Of a stretch of 64,000 nt of DNA, positions 1 through 12,800 are shown piece by piece. The stretch is from assembly GCF_028858725.1 (NCBI RefSeq), contig NC_084790.1, forward strand, positions 85,747,506-85,811,505. The letters run 5' to 3'. The notes under the pieces were generated by a model. That model had not been told where the DNA came from and did no database searches. It saw nothing but the letters and a program-made list of their open reading frames with translations. The first letter of the stretch is position 1; every line of letters starts with the position of its first letter. Source of the stretch: Colius striatus (Eukaryota; Chordata; Aves; Coliiformes; Coliidae). A program made the translations under genes and the position numbers.

Positions 1-526
1 TGCCCTCGTGAGGCTGCATCTGGAATATTATGTCTAGTTCTGAGCCCCTCAGTTCCAGAAGCACAGGTAGCTGCTGGAGAGAGTTCAGTGCAGGGCCACC
101 AAGATGATGAAGGGAGGGGAGCATCTGCCTTATGATGGAAGGCTGAGGGAGCTGGGGCTCTGTAGCTTGGAGGAGACTGAGGGGTGACCTCACTCATGGT
201 TACAAATACATAAAATGGGTGTCAGGAGGCTGGAGCCAGGCTGTGCTCAGGGATGGCCAATGACAGGACAAGGGGCAACGGGTACAAGCTGGAACAGAAG
301 AGGTCCCAAAAAACCACAAGGAAGAGTTTCTCCCCTGTTGAGGTGAGGGAGCACTGGCAGGGGCTGCCCAGATGGGCTGTGGAGTCTCCTTCTCTGGAGA
401 CATTCAAACCCAGCTGGACGAGTTCCTGTGTGCCCTGCTCTAGGTGGTGCTGCTCTGGCAGGGGGGTTGCACTGGATGAGCTTTCCAGGTCCTTTCCAAC
501 CCTTAACATTCTGTGATTCTGTGAAG
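1..526 (+). mobile_element. CR1 3' fragment (cut by window edge)
   Basis: Contains the standard CR1 3'-end blocks: CTGCATCTGGAATATT, GCAGGGCCACCAAGATGATG, TTCCAACCCTTAACATTCTG. It ends in ATTCTGTG repeats. Confidence 0.9.
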
Positions 527-1920
527 GTACACAGGTTTTTGTTAACCTGTTTTGAAATTAAATGTCTGTTTTGTAATGTGAATAAACCTAAAAATGCATC
601 AGCAGGTTTGTCATAAACAGCATGTCTCATCCTCCCCACACAGAAGTACAAAGATGCTTCTCCCAAGGAACATAACTTGTTATGCTGGACATAAAGCACT
701 CACTGACTCTCGCCATGTTTCCAAGCCAGAGCTGACTTTTCAACTGCCTGAATGGTCAAATTAATCCTTCAGAAGCTGGTAAAACAGCTTTTAAACTCAG
801 TATATGCTGTTTGAGCCATAGAATAAGTAATAAATAAGAAAACTTCGAATAGTAAAGGCAGAAAGAAAGTGGAACTATTTAGCAGCCTCCTGGGCAAGTT
901 GGTACATGTCTGAGGCTGAACTCTGACACGAGTGAAGTCGTGTGAAAGGATGGGATCCATGGTGCTTATTCCATGACAGTTGATATGAGAGGGTAACACA
1001 ACATTAGAATGTTCAGAGAAACAAGAGTGCAGAGAAACTGTTACCAACCTCCTGTCTGCAAGCCAGGACCAAAGCACTAGCACAGGAACTTCTGTAGTGT
1101 TTGTCAGACCACAGTCAGAATGACATGATTTCTATCAACCTTCTCAAGAAATCACAACTCTTTAAGGGAGAGAAAAGAGAGGGGGAGGAAGGCAGCTCAT
1201 GTAGGTAATACTAAAACTGCTGTGTCTGTTTTGTCATCCAGCCTGAGACACCTTGACACACACATATGGTCTATCTAAAGGTACAGGTTTTGCTTTTCTA
1301 AATAATCTATTTGCATTGCAGTAACCAGAAGGAACTATTATACACAGAGACCCTTGGCTCTCTGGCCTGTCATTCATGCAGATGAAAACCGTGATCATTA
1401 GAGGCTCCCAACTCTGAATTGAGAAACTTGTAGCCAGGCCATCTGTCACCTACCTCTCCTGATGGAGAAGGATTACATCCTGTTTTCAATACAGAAACTC
1501 TCCTTCTTGGACTCTCTGAAGAAGGCTTTCCTTCAGAGACTTTACCAGAAATGTATCTCCTTGACAGAGCCTAAGGCAGCTGCCTGCAGAGGAAGCTACA
1601 AAGTCTTCTGTTTTAATAGTGTTTTCCTGAAAAGGCCACTTAAGTAGAAGTATTCTTTGCCTAGGAGGCTTGCCAGTGCCTTAAAAGATGTTACAAGCAA
1701 ATAATTGCATTCTGCATGTTTTTAAATACACAAAGCACTACAGTCTAGCTAGGAATAAGGACTCCTTTGTTTTACAGACAGGATTTTCTCAGCTTTAGAT
1801 TTATTACTGGCCCTATTTTTAAAAAGTAGTGGAGTATATATCTTGACAACTTCAGCCTCCAGTGCCTAACAGTACCCCAAATGACCACTCAGTTGCAACA
1901 CATAAGTAACTGCAAAATGA

Positions 1921-2336
1921 ATCACAGAATTGTTTTGTCTGGAAAAGCCCTTTCAGCTCCTCAAGTCCAACTGTTCCCCCAGCACTGCCACGGCCACTGC
2001 TAACCCATGTCCCTCAGCCCCACAGCTACACGGCTTTGGGATCTCTCCAGGGATCCACCACTCCCCTGGGCAGCCTCTGCCAGAGATTAAATCTTTTGGG
2101 AAAGAAATCATTCCCCATCTCTAATCTAAACCTCCTCTGGTGCAACTTGAGGCTGTTTCCTCTTGTCCTGTCCCTTGTAGCTTGGGAGCAGAGATCAACA
2201 GCCCCGATGGCAGGGAGCTGCTGAGAGAAAGAAGCCTTCTCTTCTCCAGGCTGAACACCTCCAGGGCCCTCAGCTGCTCCCTATCAGACTTGTGCTCCAG
2301 ACCCTTCCCCAGCTCTAGTGCCCTTCTGAAGACTGA
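1921..2336 (-). mobile_element. CR1 fragment, second subfamily
   Basis: Antisense CR1 of the type with a GTGCAACTTGAGG block and CCCATGTCCCTCAGCCCCAC. This subfamily differs from the more common one in the window. Confidence 0.85.
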
Positions 2337-2506
2337 ATCTGATCTAAATAGTGTCTCATAACTCACAAAGTCCACACAGAACACTGTGAACCAGCAAACC
2401 CCACTAAAGCCAGTGTAAGTACAGCAAGCCCGCACTGGGGAGAGATGAGGAAAAAAGAGAGTGTTGTGGCCAAACAGTTGGGCCAAGGTAGTCAAACCCT
2501 TCCATG

Positions 2507-2602
2507 ATGCTGATCTAGGGAGGACCTGCTTTAGCAGGAGGGCTGGACTAGATGACCTTTAGAGGTCCCTTCCAACCCCTACCATTCTGTGATTCTGTGC
2601 TG
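2507..2602 (+). mobile_element. CR1 3' tail fragment
   Basis: Only the last 95 bp of the 3' end (GGACTAGATGACCTTTAGAG, then ATTCTGTG repeats). Confidence 0.85.
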
Positions 2603-3591
2603 CGATGCCCAACAGCAGCCAGCACTAACAGGTGGGAGAGATTAGGCAATGCTAGGTAATTTGTTCTTAAAAAAGAAATTGAATGGACATAGGTTCGGAA
2701 GTTCAGGCAGCTGGAGCTGGAACAGTTGGGATTTTTCAGATAGACATGTCTCCTCATGTATGCATCAGGGTCCTGGACTGTACCTATAGGCTCTGCAACC
2801 CCTGTGCTTGCAACCAGCCCTGATGTGAGCCTTGGATCAGACAGCTGGGAAACAGTGGTGTGAGAAAGGGCTGAGAATGCACTTGAGAGCTGCAGTTAGG
2901 CTCATTCTCTCAGCTCTGGTGCTTACGTGAGCTATGCTGCATGCACACCTGTGCCTGAAGTCAAGTCTCACTCAGACCTGCTGATTTGGCTTCCTGGCCT
3001 CATCTTGGGCTTCATCACTAGAGCCTGCTGAGCAGCTGGGACTGTTAGATGACCCCAGTTACTGTTGGCAGAGCTGCTCTGCCTCATCCCTTCAGGTACT
3101 GCAGGACTCTTGTCAAGGAGGACAGCATACTCGCCTGCCCTACTGTCACCTTCAGCTCCTGGCTCACCTGACCTTCTGGGAGCAACACACTCTTGCTGCT
3201 TCCTCCCAGTGTAATTACTGTAAGGATTAAACATATGTATCACGATCTGAGATCTGGTGTTACACGTTACAGCTGGGATATGAGGCTGTCTAGCTATCCC
3301 GCAGGAAACTGGAGATCAGAAAATTACAGACGCCTGGTAGAAGCTTAAAAACCTTTCCATTTCCTACAAAATCCTTCACAATGCTACGTTTGAAAAGATG
3401 TATTTCCCTCTGTAAACAGGAATGCATTTGCCACAGCTCTGGAAAAGAGGCTTAGCATAATAGGACAGTCTCAGATACTAATGGAATCAGGGAAGATACA
3501 AATAAGGTACAGATTAATCTAAATATCTAGTAAGCCTATCATTAGGAGGACATTATACACAATGCTGAATGGAGAATGACATGGAAATTAC

Positions 3592-3895
3592 CAGCAGTCG
3601 AGCCTCTTCTTCCTTCATCCACTTCGCCTCCTCTCTCTGAGCGCTGAGCACCGCTACCTGCGCACTGAGCACATTCAGGATTTCCCCACTCCGTGCAGCT
3701 GACTTCTGCATCTCCTCCTCCTCTCGCTTCTCCTTAGCCAACCTATCCTCCTTCCAGAGCTCTGCAAAGATCTGCTCCTCCTTCCTCTGTTGCTTTTTCA
3801 GTTCCTCCTTCAGTGCTAGCTGGGCCAGCCAGTCTTCACACAATTCCTTCTGATGCTTCTTCATCCACTGCACACGGAGCTCCTCGCACTGTTCT
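3592..3895 (-). CDS. CFAP53: CFAP53 coding exon 4
   Basis: The acceptor is CTTTCAG before 3895 and the donor is GTAATT after 3592. The 304 bp start phase 2 and end phase 0. It encodes [11 protein letters not shown], then [13 protein letters not shown], then KEEEARLL. The split Arg codon (AG|A) joins correctly to exon 3. Confidence 0.95.
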
Positions 3896-6800
3896 CTGAA
3901 AGGCAATGTGAAAGTCTTTAGAAGTCACAAAAGACTTCTGGAACTGTGTGATGGATGGAGACTCCCAGCTCCTAATCGCTCAGAAGCCCACACCTCAGGA
4001 TAACAAATCTTACACCTGGTCTGATAGTGATTCTTTGTGAAGCCTAAGGAATCAGAGAGACAGTTTCGATGGAGATTTTGATGTTCATCAGCTGAAGAGC
4101 TGGTGCTGCACTTGCATTTGTAAATCAAAACCCTTATGTACATTCACAACATATACACGTTATCTACACAATGTACATTTTATATAAAATACATACACAT
4201 AGTTGGGACACGTGTTGTGTGGGGTTTGCATATATGCACACACACTTCTGTAACGTACAAAACACACACTACACCTGTACAAACAGTAGCTTGCTCTTTA
4301 TTCAAATGAAGACTTAGGTCTGTTGGTCACTTGAAATCTCGTTCCTATTCACAAAATACTTTGAGGATAGACATTTAGGTTACACAGTTGAACACAAACT
4401 GCTACAAATTTATTAACATCTTTAATGGGTTTTTTTTTTTAGGGGGTAACTCAGAAAAGTTGTAACAAAAGTCTGGAGAAGATGCAAAGTCAGATGAGCA
4501 ACAGCTTTCAATATTCTTTTACTCACTGTAACTGGGTGCATATAAGCAGGTTTTTGTTTTCCATTGAAGAACACATGGTTACTTACAGATTCTGCTTCTA
4601 TTTTTGCAAATAAAGCACTAATGACATCACCAAACAATACTAACTTGAACAATACGCAGTTTCTTTCAATCCTGTTCTATAACCAGGATATAGATTTTCA
4701 TAGAATCATCACTTCAGCTGGAAGACACTTTTAAGATCATCAGATCCAGTCTTTGTCCCAGCCCTATCAACTACTAGACCAGACACCTCCATGGACAGTG
4801 ACTCCAGCACTTCCCTTGGGCCTGACAATGCCTGACAACCCTTTCAGTAAGGAAATTCCTCCTCATATGAAACCTGAACCTCCCCTGGTGCAACTTGAGA
4901 CTGTTTCCTCTTGTTTTGTTGCTTGTTACAGGGGAGAACAGATTGACCCTCACCTGATTACAGCTTCCTTCCAGGTAGCTGTACAGAGTGAGGTGATCTA
5001 CCCTCAGCCTGCTCCAGGCTTAACACCCCCATTCCCTCAGCCCCTCCCCTGCACCCATGTGCTCCAGCCCCTTCCCCAGCTCTGTGCCCAGCTCTGGCCA
5101 CGCTGCAGCCCCTCAGTGTCCCTGTGGCAGTGAGTGAGGGGCCCAGCACTGAACACAGCCCTGGAGCTGCAGCCTCACCAAGGCCCAGTACAGGGGGATA
5201 ATCCCTGCCCTGATTCTGGCCACCCCAGTGCTGATCCAAGTCAGGATTCCCTTGGCCTTCTTGGCCACCTGGGCACGCTGCTGGGTCCTGTTCAGCTGCT
5301 GTCAATTCGCAAAAACAAACTGTGAAACTAGCAGATACTGTGGAAGATATCCAGGTATTAAGGAACTATAAGCTCTAAGGATGCATGACAGCCACACATG
5401 AATGCTGTGAAGTAAAAAAGATACCTCACAATTTCATGCTGAATGCTATTTCAGAATTCATAGCATACATCCTAAGATATCATTGGCTCAATCTTGAGTC
5501 ACTGCATGACAGCATATTATTACTTTATACAAGGTTTAGCTGACAATCCTCTTTAGCCAAAACACTAAATATTCATCAAGCATAGTACTATCAGTCTCCA
5601 CGTCAGGATATTTAATTCTTGTAACTACAGCACTGATACAAAATCTGAATGAATTCCATTGCCTAAGATTTATTTCTTTGTTACTTAAAAGCAAAATTGA
5701 GTTTGACAGCACTACAAGCAGGTTTTGGTTGTTTGCTTTTTTATTTTCCATGGCTCTGTTAAGGAACTGTCTTAGCCAAGCCTTCATTTTCTAAAATTAT
5801 TTCCAAGGGCAATATAGCTGCTGGCTCTATCTAAAACTACATCTATAGTCTCTGACTTGGGTTCTGTTTACAGAATTAATAGCAACATTAATCTTTTTGC
5901 TGGGGTGTCGTGGTTTGGCCCAGCCAGCACAGCAGCACCACGACAGCCTCTTGCTCGCTGCCCCCATTCACCCCCACCCTCGTTAGCATGGCAGAGGCCC
6001 CAGTGAAATGGGAGTAAAAAGATCACCAAGGTTGTTGTGGATGGAGACAAGGGCAGGGAGGGCTGGCTGCCAGTTACAGTCCTGGGCAAAACTGACTCCA
6101 GTGCTCGACTGAGAGGGGACAGTAGGAAAGTTTATTCTACAAGAAACAGAATGGAATAAAAGCAAAAAGGGAGCAGGATGATGAAAAAATTACACATAGC
6201 ACTTTAAATCTCCCTCCCCCATCCCTCCTTTCTTCCCAGGCCCAGCTCACTGCTCCCCAGATCTCTACCTCCTCTCCCCTCAGCAGCTCAGGGGGGCAGG
6301 GAGTGGGGGATGTGGTCAGTCTCTCACAGATGGGCTCTGCTGCTTCTCAGAGGAGGACGACTCCTGGCATCCTTCCCCTGCTCCAACACGGGGTTCCTGC
6401 CCCGGGACATTGTCCTGAACCAACTTCTCTGGTGGGGGTTGTTCCCAGCAGCTGCAGCTTCTGCCCACACAGGGTCCCTCACAAGGGGGACAGTCCTTGG
6501 TGAATATCTCTGGTGTAGATTCTTCACCACAGTTGCAGTTTCTGCAGTTACAGGGTCCCTCTCTCGGGACAAGGCCTCTTCTGGGCATCAGTTTAATGAG
6601 CTGCTTTGTCCTGGGTTCCTCCCCACAGTTACAGCTGTGGACATTGGGTCCCTCCTTCAGGACACGGCCTCCTCTGGCCACAGTGATACAGAGTCCCCCC
6701 TTTGGGACACGGCCTGCTCTGGCCACAGCTTTAATGAAGAAAATCACTGCCCCTGGCTCAGCGTCTGCAGTGAAGTGGTTGGGTTACCCCCACAGGACAC

Positions 6801-9800
6801 GGCCTCCTCCTGCCATAGTCACTGTCCCTGGCTCGGGGCCTTTGATGAAGTGAATCGCTGCCCCTGGTCTGGGGTCAGCTTTAGCAAAATGAGTCTCTGC
6901 CCCTGATGTGGGCTCATTATCAAAATGAGTCTCTACTGCTGATGTGGGGTCTTTATAGAAATGCAAACAGATCTCAGCTTCACCAGTTCTCTCCATAGAA
7001 TGCAGGGGAGTCTCTGCTCCAGCACACCTCCTCCTCTCTTTCCTCACTGACCTTGGAGTCCGCATGGTTGTTTCTCTCACTGTTCCCACTCCTTGCACCA
7101 CCACCAGCCAGAAGAAAATGAAGGGGCAGAAGAAGAAGGAAGAAGAAGATGGAGGAAGAAACCTCCTCTTCTGGCTCCTTTAAAAAAAGTGATGGTGGAG
7201 GCATCTAATTGTCTCAGCCCCAGCAGTGGGTCTGGCTCAGAGCTGGGTAGAGTTGTGAGCAACTTCTTACAGGAGCCATCTTTACAGCCCCTTCCCCCTT
7301 ACCAGAAAAGGCTGTCATGTCAAACCATGACATGGGGCCATGAGTTCACATCTGTATGAAGGCTACAAAAACAATGCAAATTTGGCCTCTCCCTGAGGCC
7401 AAATGGGGCAATGGGGCAAACAGGGGAAGAGTTCAGCAACATAGGATGTGACTAGTGGTCTAGAACTCATTTCTGCCCCAAAACTAGGAAGATTATGCTC
7501 TAGAATAATGGCTGCTTTACTTGATGCTACTCTTTTGTCACCTCCTGCTCACCTCCTGCCAACAAGAACAGAACAAGCACAGCTCCTGGAATCATTAGTA
7601 CGTGGCCAAGGCAACTACCAGCATGTAATAACTACGTGTTGGCTTATAAGGTCTTCCAAAGCTTTGTCAATAAAATCCATGCCCAGCCCAGCCTAATAAA
7701 AATCACTTACTGATTTATAAATCATGAAAAGCCCAAACAGTCCAGAACGGGCTGAACAAGCTGCTGACAGACAGAAAAAGTGACAGCGCCAAAAGCCAGC
7801 CTGACCCTGCTCTCAGTGCCACAGTGAGAGCCATCCAACCAGTACAACTTACAGTGGAGTGGTGCAAAATCAGTGTGACTGTGACTGTGGAGGGGGAGGA
7901 TTGCGGTGCCTCACTCTCCCTCAGTGCTGCAGGAGCCAGGTACAGCCAAAGAACACAACGCTTGACCTGTAATTTCATGCTGAAGCAGAGAGCTCGCCAC
8001 ATTTTCTTCTTGTCATTATTCAGTGTTTGCTGCCTCCAGTCCCTAAAGGGGCTGACAAGAGAGATGGAGAGGGATTTTCTACAAGAGCCTGAAGTGACAG
8101 GACAAGGGGTGATGGCTCCAAACTGAAAGACGAGGTGCAAGAAGCTCTTCCCTGTGAGGGTGGCAATGAACATGTCAGCCACAAAACAGTCCAAGGGGTG
8201 TCCCTGCCTTCAAGCAGGTCAACAGATAAACTGCGTCATTGTGGGTTTACTTACATTTTAACACTGGGATCTCTTTTCCAGCTCTTGGGCAGGAGTTAGT
8301 GGTGATTGCAAGCAACAGTACTAATTAGTATTCATGGAAAAACATACTTCTTAAATGTTGAGGGAAACATGCCATTATTAGGATTTGAAATCTTTACACT
8401 GTTAGAAATAATTAGATTACCTTAACACATTGGGTTCAAAGTTCTCTCAGCAGTGAAGGAATAAAGAATTACTTATTCTTTTTCATGATTCTAAACTAAT
8501 CTGAATTTAATTGAATTCTCAGAGGGGAAGAGAAGTTAAATAAAAGTTTGTCGTGGTTAGAATTTTAATAGAAAATAGCCCTGTAATTGCTTGATTTCAT
8601 CAAAATAATTCCTTCAAAGCAGCTTTTACAGCAACCTATAAACATCTGCTCCCCCAGATGGCTGGTTTTCTTCCTTACTTTGCTATCCTAAGCTTCTTAA
8701 CACGAAGATTGTGCCTGTATGTAGCCATTCTCAAAGATGGAAACTGCATTTATTCCCCCAGCTCTCCGTTATTTATCCATTTTATGGATGCAGTACAAAG
8801 TTGCCGTGATAACTACATTCTCTGGATGGATGCTTCTGATATTATCACAAGAAACAGGATGTAGGGTGCATTTTATGCAAATTTTAAGCCATTGCAATTT
8901 TCTTTAAAGATAACAAAGATGATGAAGATGCCCTCGGGCTAAAAGTGGTTGAATATCTTCTCAGACAAGTCCAGCCCCTGATGAAAACTTTAACTGCAGC
9001 AGGACACCAGTGGTTCAAGTAATATGCCCTCCGTCATCTGGTGACAAAGGATTCTTCCTGGCCAACATCACTGGTGCAAAACCATTACATGTGTACCCTC
9101 AGGTATGAATTACAGCTCCAAACCCAGGCCACGTGCTGATAAAAGAGCTGCCTTTCCATACTCTGAAATAAGGTACTGGAGTGCTGCTGTACACTGTAAG
9201 TGTTCCTGTAACTCAGGTTTGACAAGCTATACCTGCACAAGAGTGGAGTGCCTTGCTTCAAGTTAAAAGGAATATGAAGAATTTTGTATTAGGTTTCAGA
9301 AAATATTTTGTACCATTAACATTAAAAACAGAAACAAAGCTCAGGCAGTGTGGCTTGGATGAGTGGATGGTGAGGCGGATCAAGAACTGGATGAGTAACA
9401 GTCCAGAGAGGTGATCAATGGCAAAGAGTCAAGTTGGAGGCCTGTGGCCAGTGGAGTTCCACAGGGATGGGTTCTGGGGCCAGTCTTGTTCAACATCTTC
9501 ATCAGCCACCTGGATGAGGGGACAGAGGGACCCTCAGCAAGTTTTCTGCTGGCACCAAACTGGGAAGACTGGCTGATGCACCAGAGGCTGTGCTGCCAGT
9601 CAGTGGGATCTCAACCGGCTTGAGAGTTGGGCAGAGAGAAACCTCATGAGGTTCAACAAGGACAAGGGCAGAGTCCTGCATCTGGGAAGGAACAACCCCA
9701 GGCACCAGGACAGGCTGGGGATTGACCTGCTGGAGAGCAGCTCTGCAGAGACAGACCTGGCAGTGCTGGCTGATAATAAACTGACCAAACCTGGAGGGCA

Positions 9801-12800
9801 AGAAGCCAATGGCATCTTGGGATGCATCAAGAAGAGTGTGGGCAGCAGCTTGAGGGAGGTTCTGCTCCACCTCTGCTCTGCCCTGATGAGGCCTCATCTG
9901 GAGTCCTATGTCCAGTTCTGGGATCCCCAGCCCAGAGGAGACTGAGGGGGCATCTCATTAATATTGACAAATACCTAAATGGTGGGTGTCAGGAGGTTGG
10001 GGCAGCACTTTTTTTTCTGTTTTATCTAGTGACAGGACAAGGGGTGATGGGATGAAGCTGGAACACAAAAAGTTCCATTCAAACATAAGGAAAAACTATT
10101 TCAGTGTGAGGTGAGGGAGCCCTGGCCCAGGCTGCCCAGGGAGGGTGTGGAGACTCCCTCTCAGCAGATCTTCAAAACCCACCTGGACACATTCCTGTGT
10201 CACCTGATCTAGGTGGGACCTGCTTCTGCAGAGGGGCTGGACTAGTAAAATAGTTTTTCCTTAAGCTGAAGTGGAACTTTTTGTGTTTCAGCTTCTTTCC
10301 ATCACCCCTTGTCCTGTTACCAGACACTATAGAAAAAAGTGCTGCCTCATCCTCCTGAAAAACACCTCTCATATACTTGTAAGTATTCATGAGATCTCTG
10401 CTCAGTCTCCTCCAGACTAAACAGCCCCAGTTCCCACAGCCTTTCCTCATAAGGAGGATGCTCCAGTCATCATCTTGGTGGCCCTGCACTGGCCTCTCTC
10501 CAGCAGTTCCCTGTCCCTCTGGAGCTGGGGAGCCCAGAACGGGACACAGGACTCTAGATGAGGTCACTTAATTTCCAACAAAGTGTGATGGGAAGAAAAT
10601 CAACCAGGAACTGTGAATAAACAGGGCCATATTTTAAAGCTAGCACATAAATTTGGAAGTGCATGCACTGCCTTAATTACTGTCTGAGTCAATAAACTCC
10701 ACATTACCTAATTTAACAGATAAATATCTGTTTCTTCAGTTCGAGTTTATACACAAGTGAAAGCAAGTGTTGATTTTTATCCCTAGCCTCTGCACACTGA
10801 GAAGAAGGTGTCATGGATTTCCACCTTACTGTGGGAGACTGGGGAAAGAGACACTTCAAATGATTACAATTAAATTACATTAATATTATTTTCATCCCTT
10901 CCTCGGAAAACCAGATTTCCAAGAACTGAATAAGTCAGATTTCATGCCAAGGCCCCAGGGCCTGAGCAGCACCTGCAAATCTTAATGACTTCAAAAGATA
11001 CTGCCAAGCTCAGCATCCTGGGAGACTTGGAACAGGACTTCTGGTTGCATGAAAACTCTCACTTTGGCTGGTAATCTTGAAAAGTATGCAATAAATAAAA
11101 ACACTATCTTTTTGGACAATCTGAACTTTTCAAGGATCTTCAATGTGTTAGCTTAATAAGCATGATTTAGGCCAAATCAACCTGCCATCAACTCTTTATC
11201 ACTCCAATAGTATAAAGCTGAAACGGAACTCCAAGCCAGGAGAAGGAATTAAAAAAACCAGCTGACCTGGCAGACGAAAGTGCAGGGATGCTCACACAGG
11301 ACAAGGAGCTTCACACTATGCTTGGAAGAATGTTTTCATGGTATCTCAACACTTCACACAGAATCACAGAATCTTAGGGTATGGAAGGGACCTTTAAATA
11401 AATCAAATGAGGGAGGCAGGACAGTTCTTGTACCTGTTGCCTTCATCTCTACTAAGGATTTTTTTGATCACACACTTTACTGAGTGTTACAGCATTACAG
11501 ATTTGGATTCCTGGTCTTTAGAAGCTGCATCCCTTCATCAAAAGCCAGAAAAAGACCATACACTGCACACAGCATAGCTGAGGCCTTTCAGTTGCTGGCA
11601 AAGCTTGTACATCTCTAGCCAAACCACCTCAATTCTTTTGTTTTATCATTTCAATCAGATTCCTCTTTCCTTCCACAGTTTCCTATTGTTGCCTTCTCAT
11701 TAAATCGCCTCTTTGTATTTCCTTAACCCAAATTCTATTCGTAAGATACCTGAATTGCTGCTCTCTTTTTTCAGCCACCAGTTGTTGCCTTTCGTTTTCT
11801 CTCTTTTCTCTCAGTAATTTTGCTCGCTCCTTCATCTTTGCTTGCTTCTCCTCCACTGTTTCTTCAAGTGCCTCCAGCTCAGCAAAGTAGCTGCTTTCCT
11901 CTGCCTCCAGGAGCTCACGAAGCCTGTAATGAAAACATTTAAATAAAAGCTGAAACAACCCTTCCATTGAATTACAAAGTTTTAGTTTATTTGCTATGAG
12001 CACAAACTGGGTACTGGGTTCCTTTCCATACTTCTTGCAAGTGCCAAAGGCAGAATATCAAATGGAACACAAAGTTTTAAGCCTGGGAACATTCCTGTTG
12101 TGTCCATGGAAGGAATCTTACAGCATAACAGGAGTGATTCTGTCTTGGCACAATTTAAGCACCTTATCTTGCAAACCCATTTCCAATGCTGCTTTACAAC
12201 TTTAATCCCCTGCTAAACAAATTATTCTCATTTTCAGGCTATATTTGTCAGCAGCTGATATCCATTTGATCTTGCACTATTGTTATAATCCCTCCCCTGT
12301 ACTTACCACCCTTCTTGACACATGTATAACTGTATCTTCTCTCAAACTATGTTTTGTTATTTTAGCATCACCTAATTCTGAAAGATATGTCATGAGAAAG
12401 CTATGTGAAGTTAGTAATTTTTAAATACAACCCCATTAATCCTCATGGTAAGAAACCTGTGCCTAAGGAACCCAGAAACTCAGTAATTCCAACCCAAATG
12501 CCACAGAGGCCTCTGAGAAATCATTCTCACTTTTCCTCAGTGGGATGCCCCTGCTGCTTTCCTGAGCAACAGTGCAGGCACTACTGGTGGGAGTTACTCC
12601 AGCACCAACGACCAACTAATTGTGGAAACTGAATCGCATTCTCTTCACTGCAAGATGAGCTGAGTGTCCTGCAAAGACACCACTGGGCATCTTAAACTGC
12701 TACGTAAAAACAAATTCTATGTTGAACAAAAGTCCCGCACCTGGGGAGGAATAACTCCACGCGTCAGTCTAGCTGGAAAACCGATTCTGCAGAAAGGGAT

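Larger units (their letters stand above)
527..3591. other. CFAP53 intron 4 (left part)
   Basis: Apart from CR1 pieces at 1921-2336 and 2507-2602 I see nothing recognisable. No further CFAP53 exon is visible on the minus strand, so exon 5 lies beyond position 1. Confidence 0.6.
3896..11749 (-). other. CFAP53: CFAP53 intron 3
   Basis: A 7.9-kb intron. It holds a second-subfamily CR1 (4698-5308), the 1.4-kb solo LTR (5906-7332), a CR1 stub, and the inverted CR1 pair at 9350-10570. A CA-rich ACATACACA region lies near 4190-4270. The remaining sequence (5310-5900, 7340-8060, 8190-9350, 10570-11360) shows nothing I recognise. Confidence 0.85.

Noticed and set aside
9411-9623. Reverse-transcriptase-like frame as a host gene
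   Set aside because: It is the decayed end of a CR1 ORF2, followed directly by the CR1 3' region, frameshifted and short.
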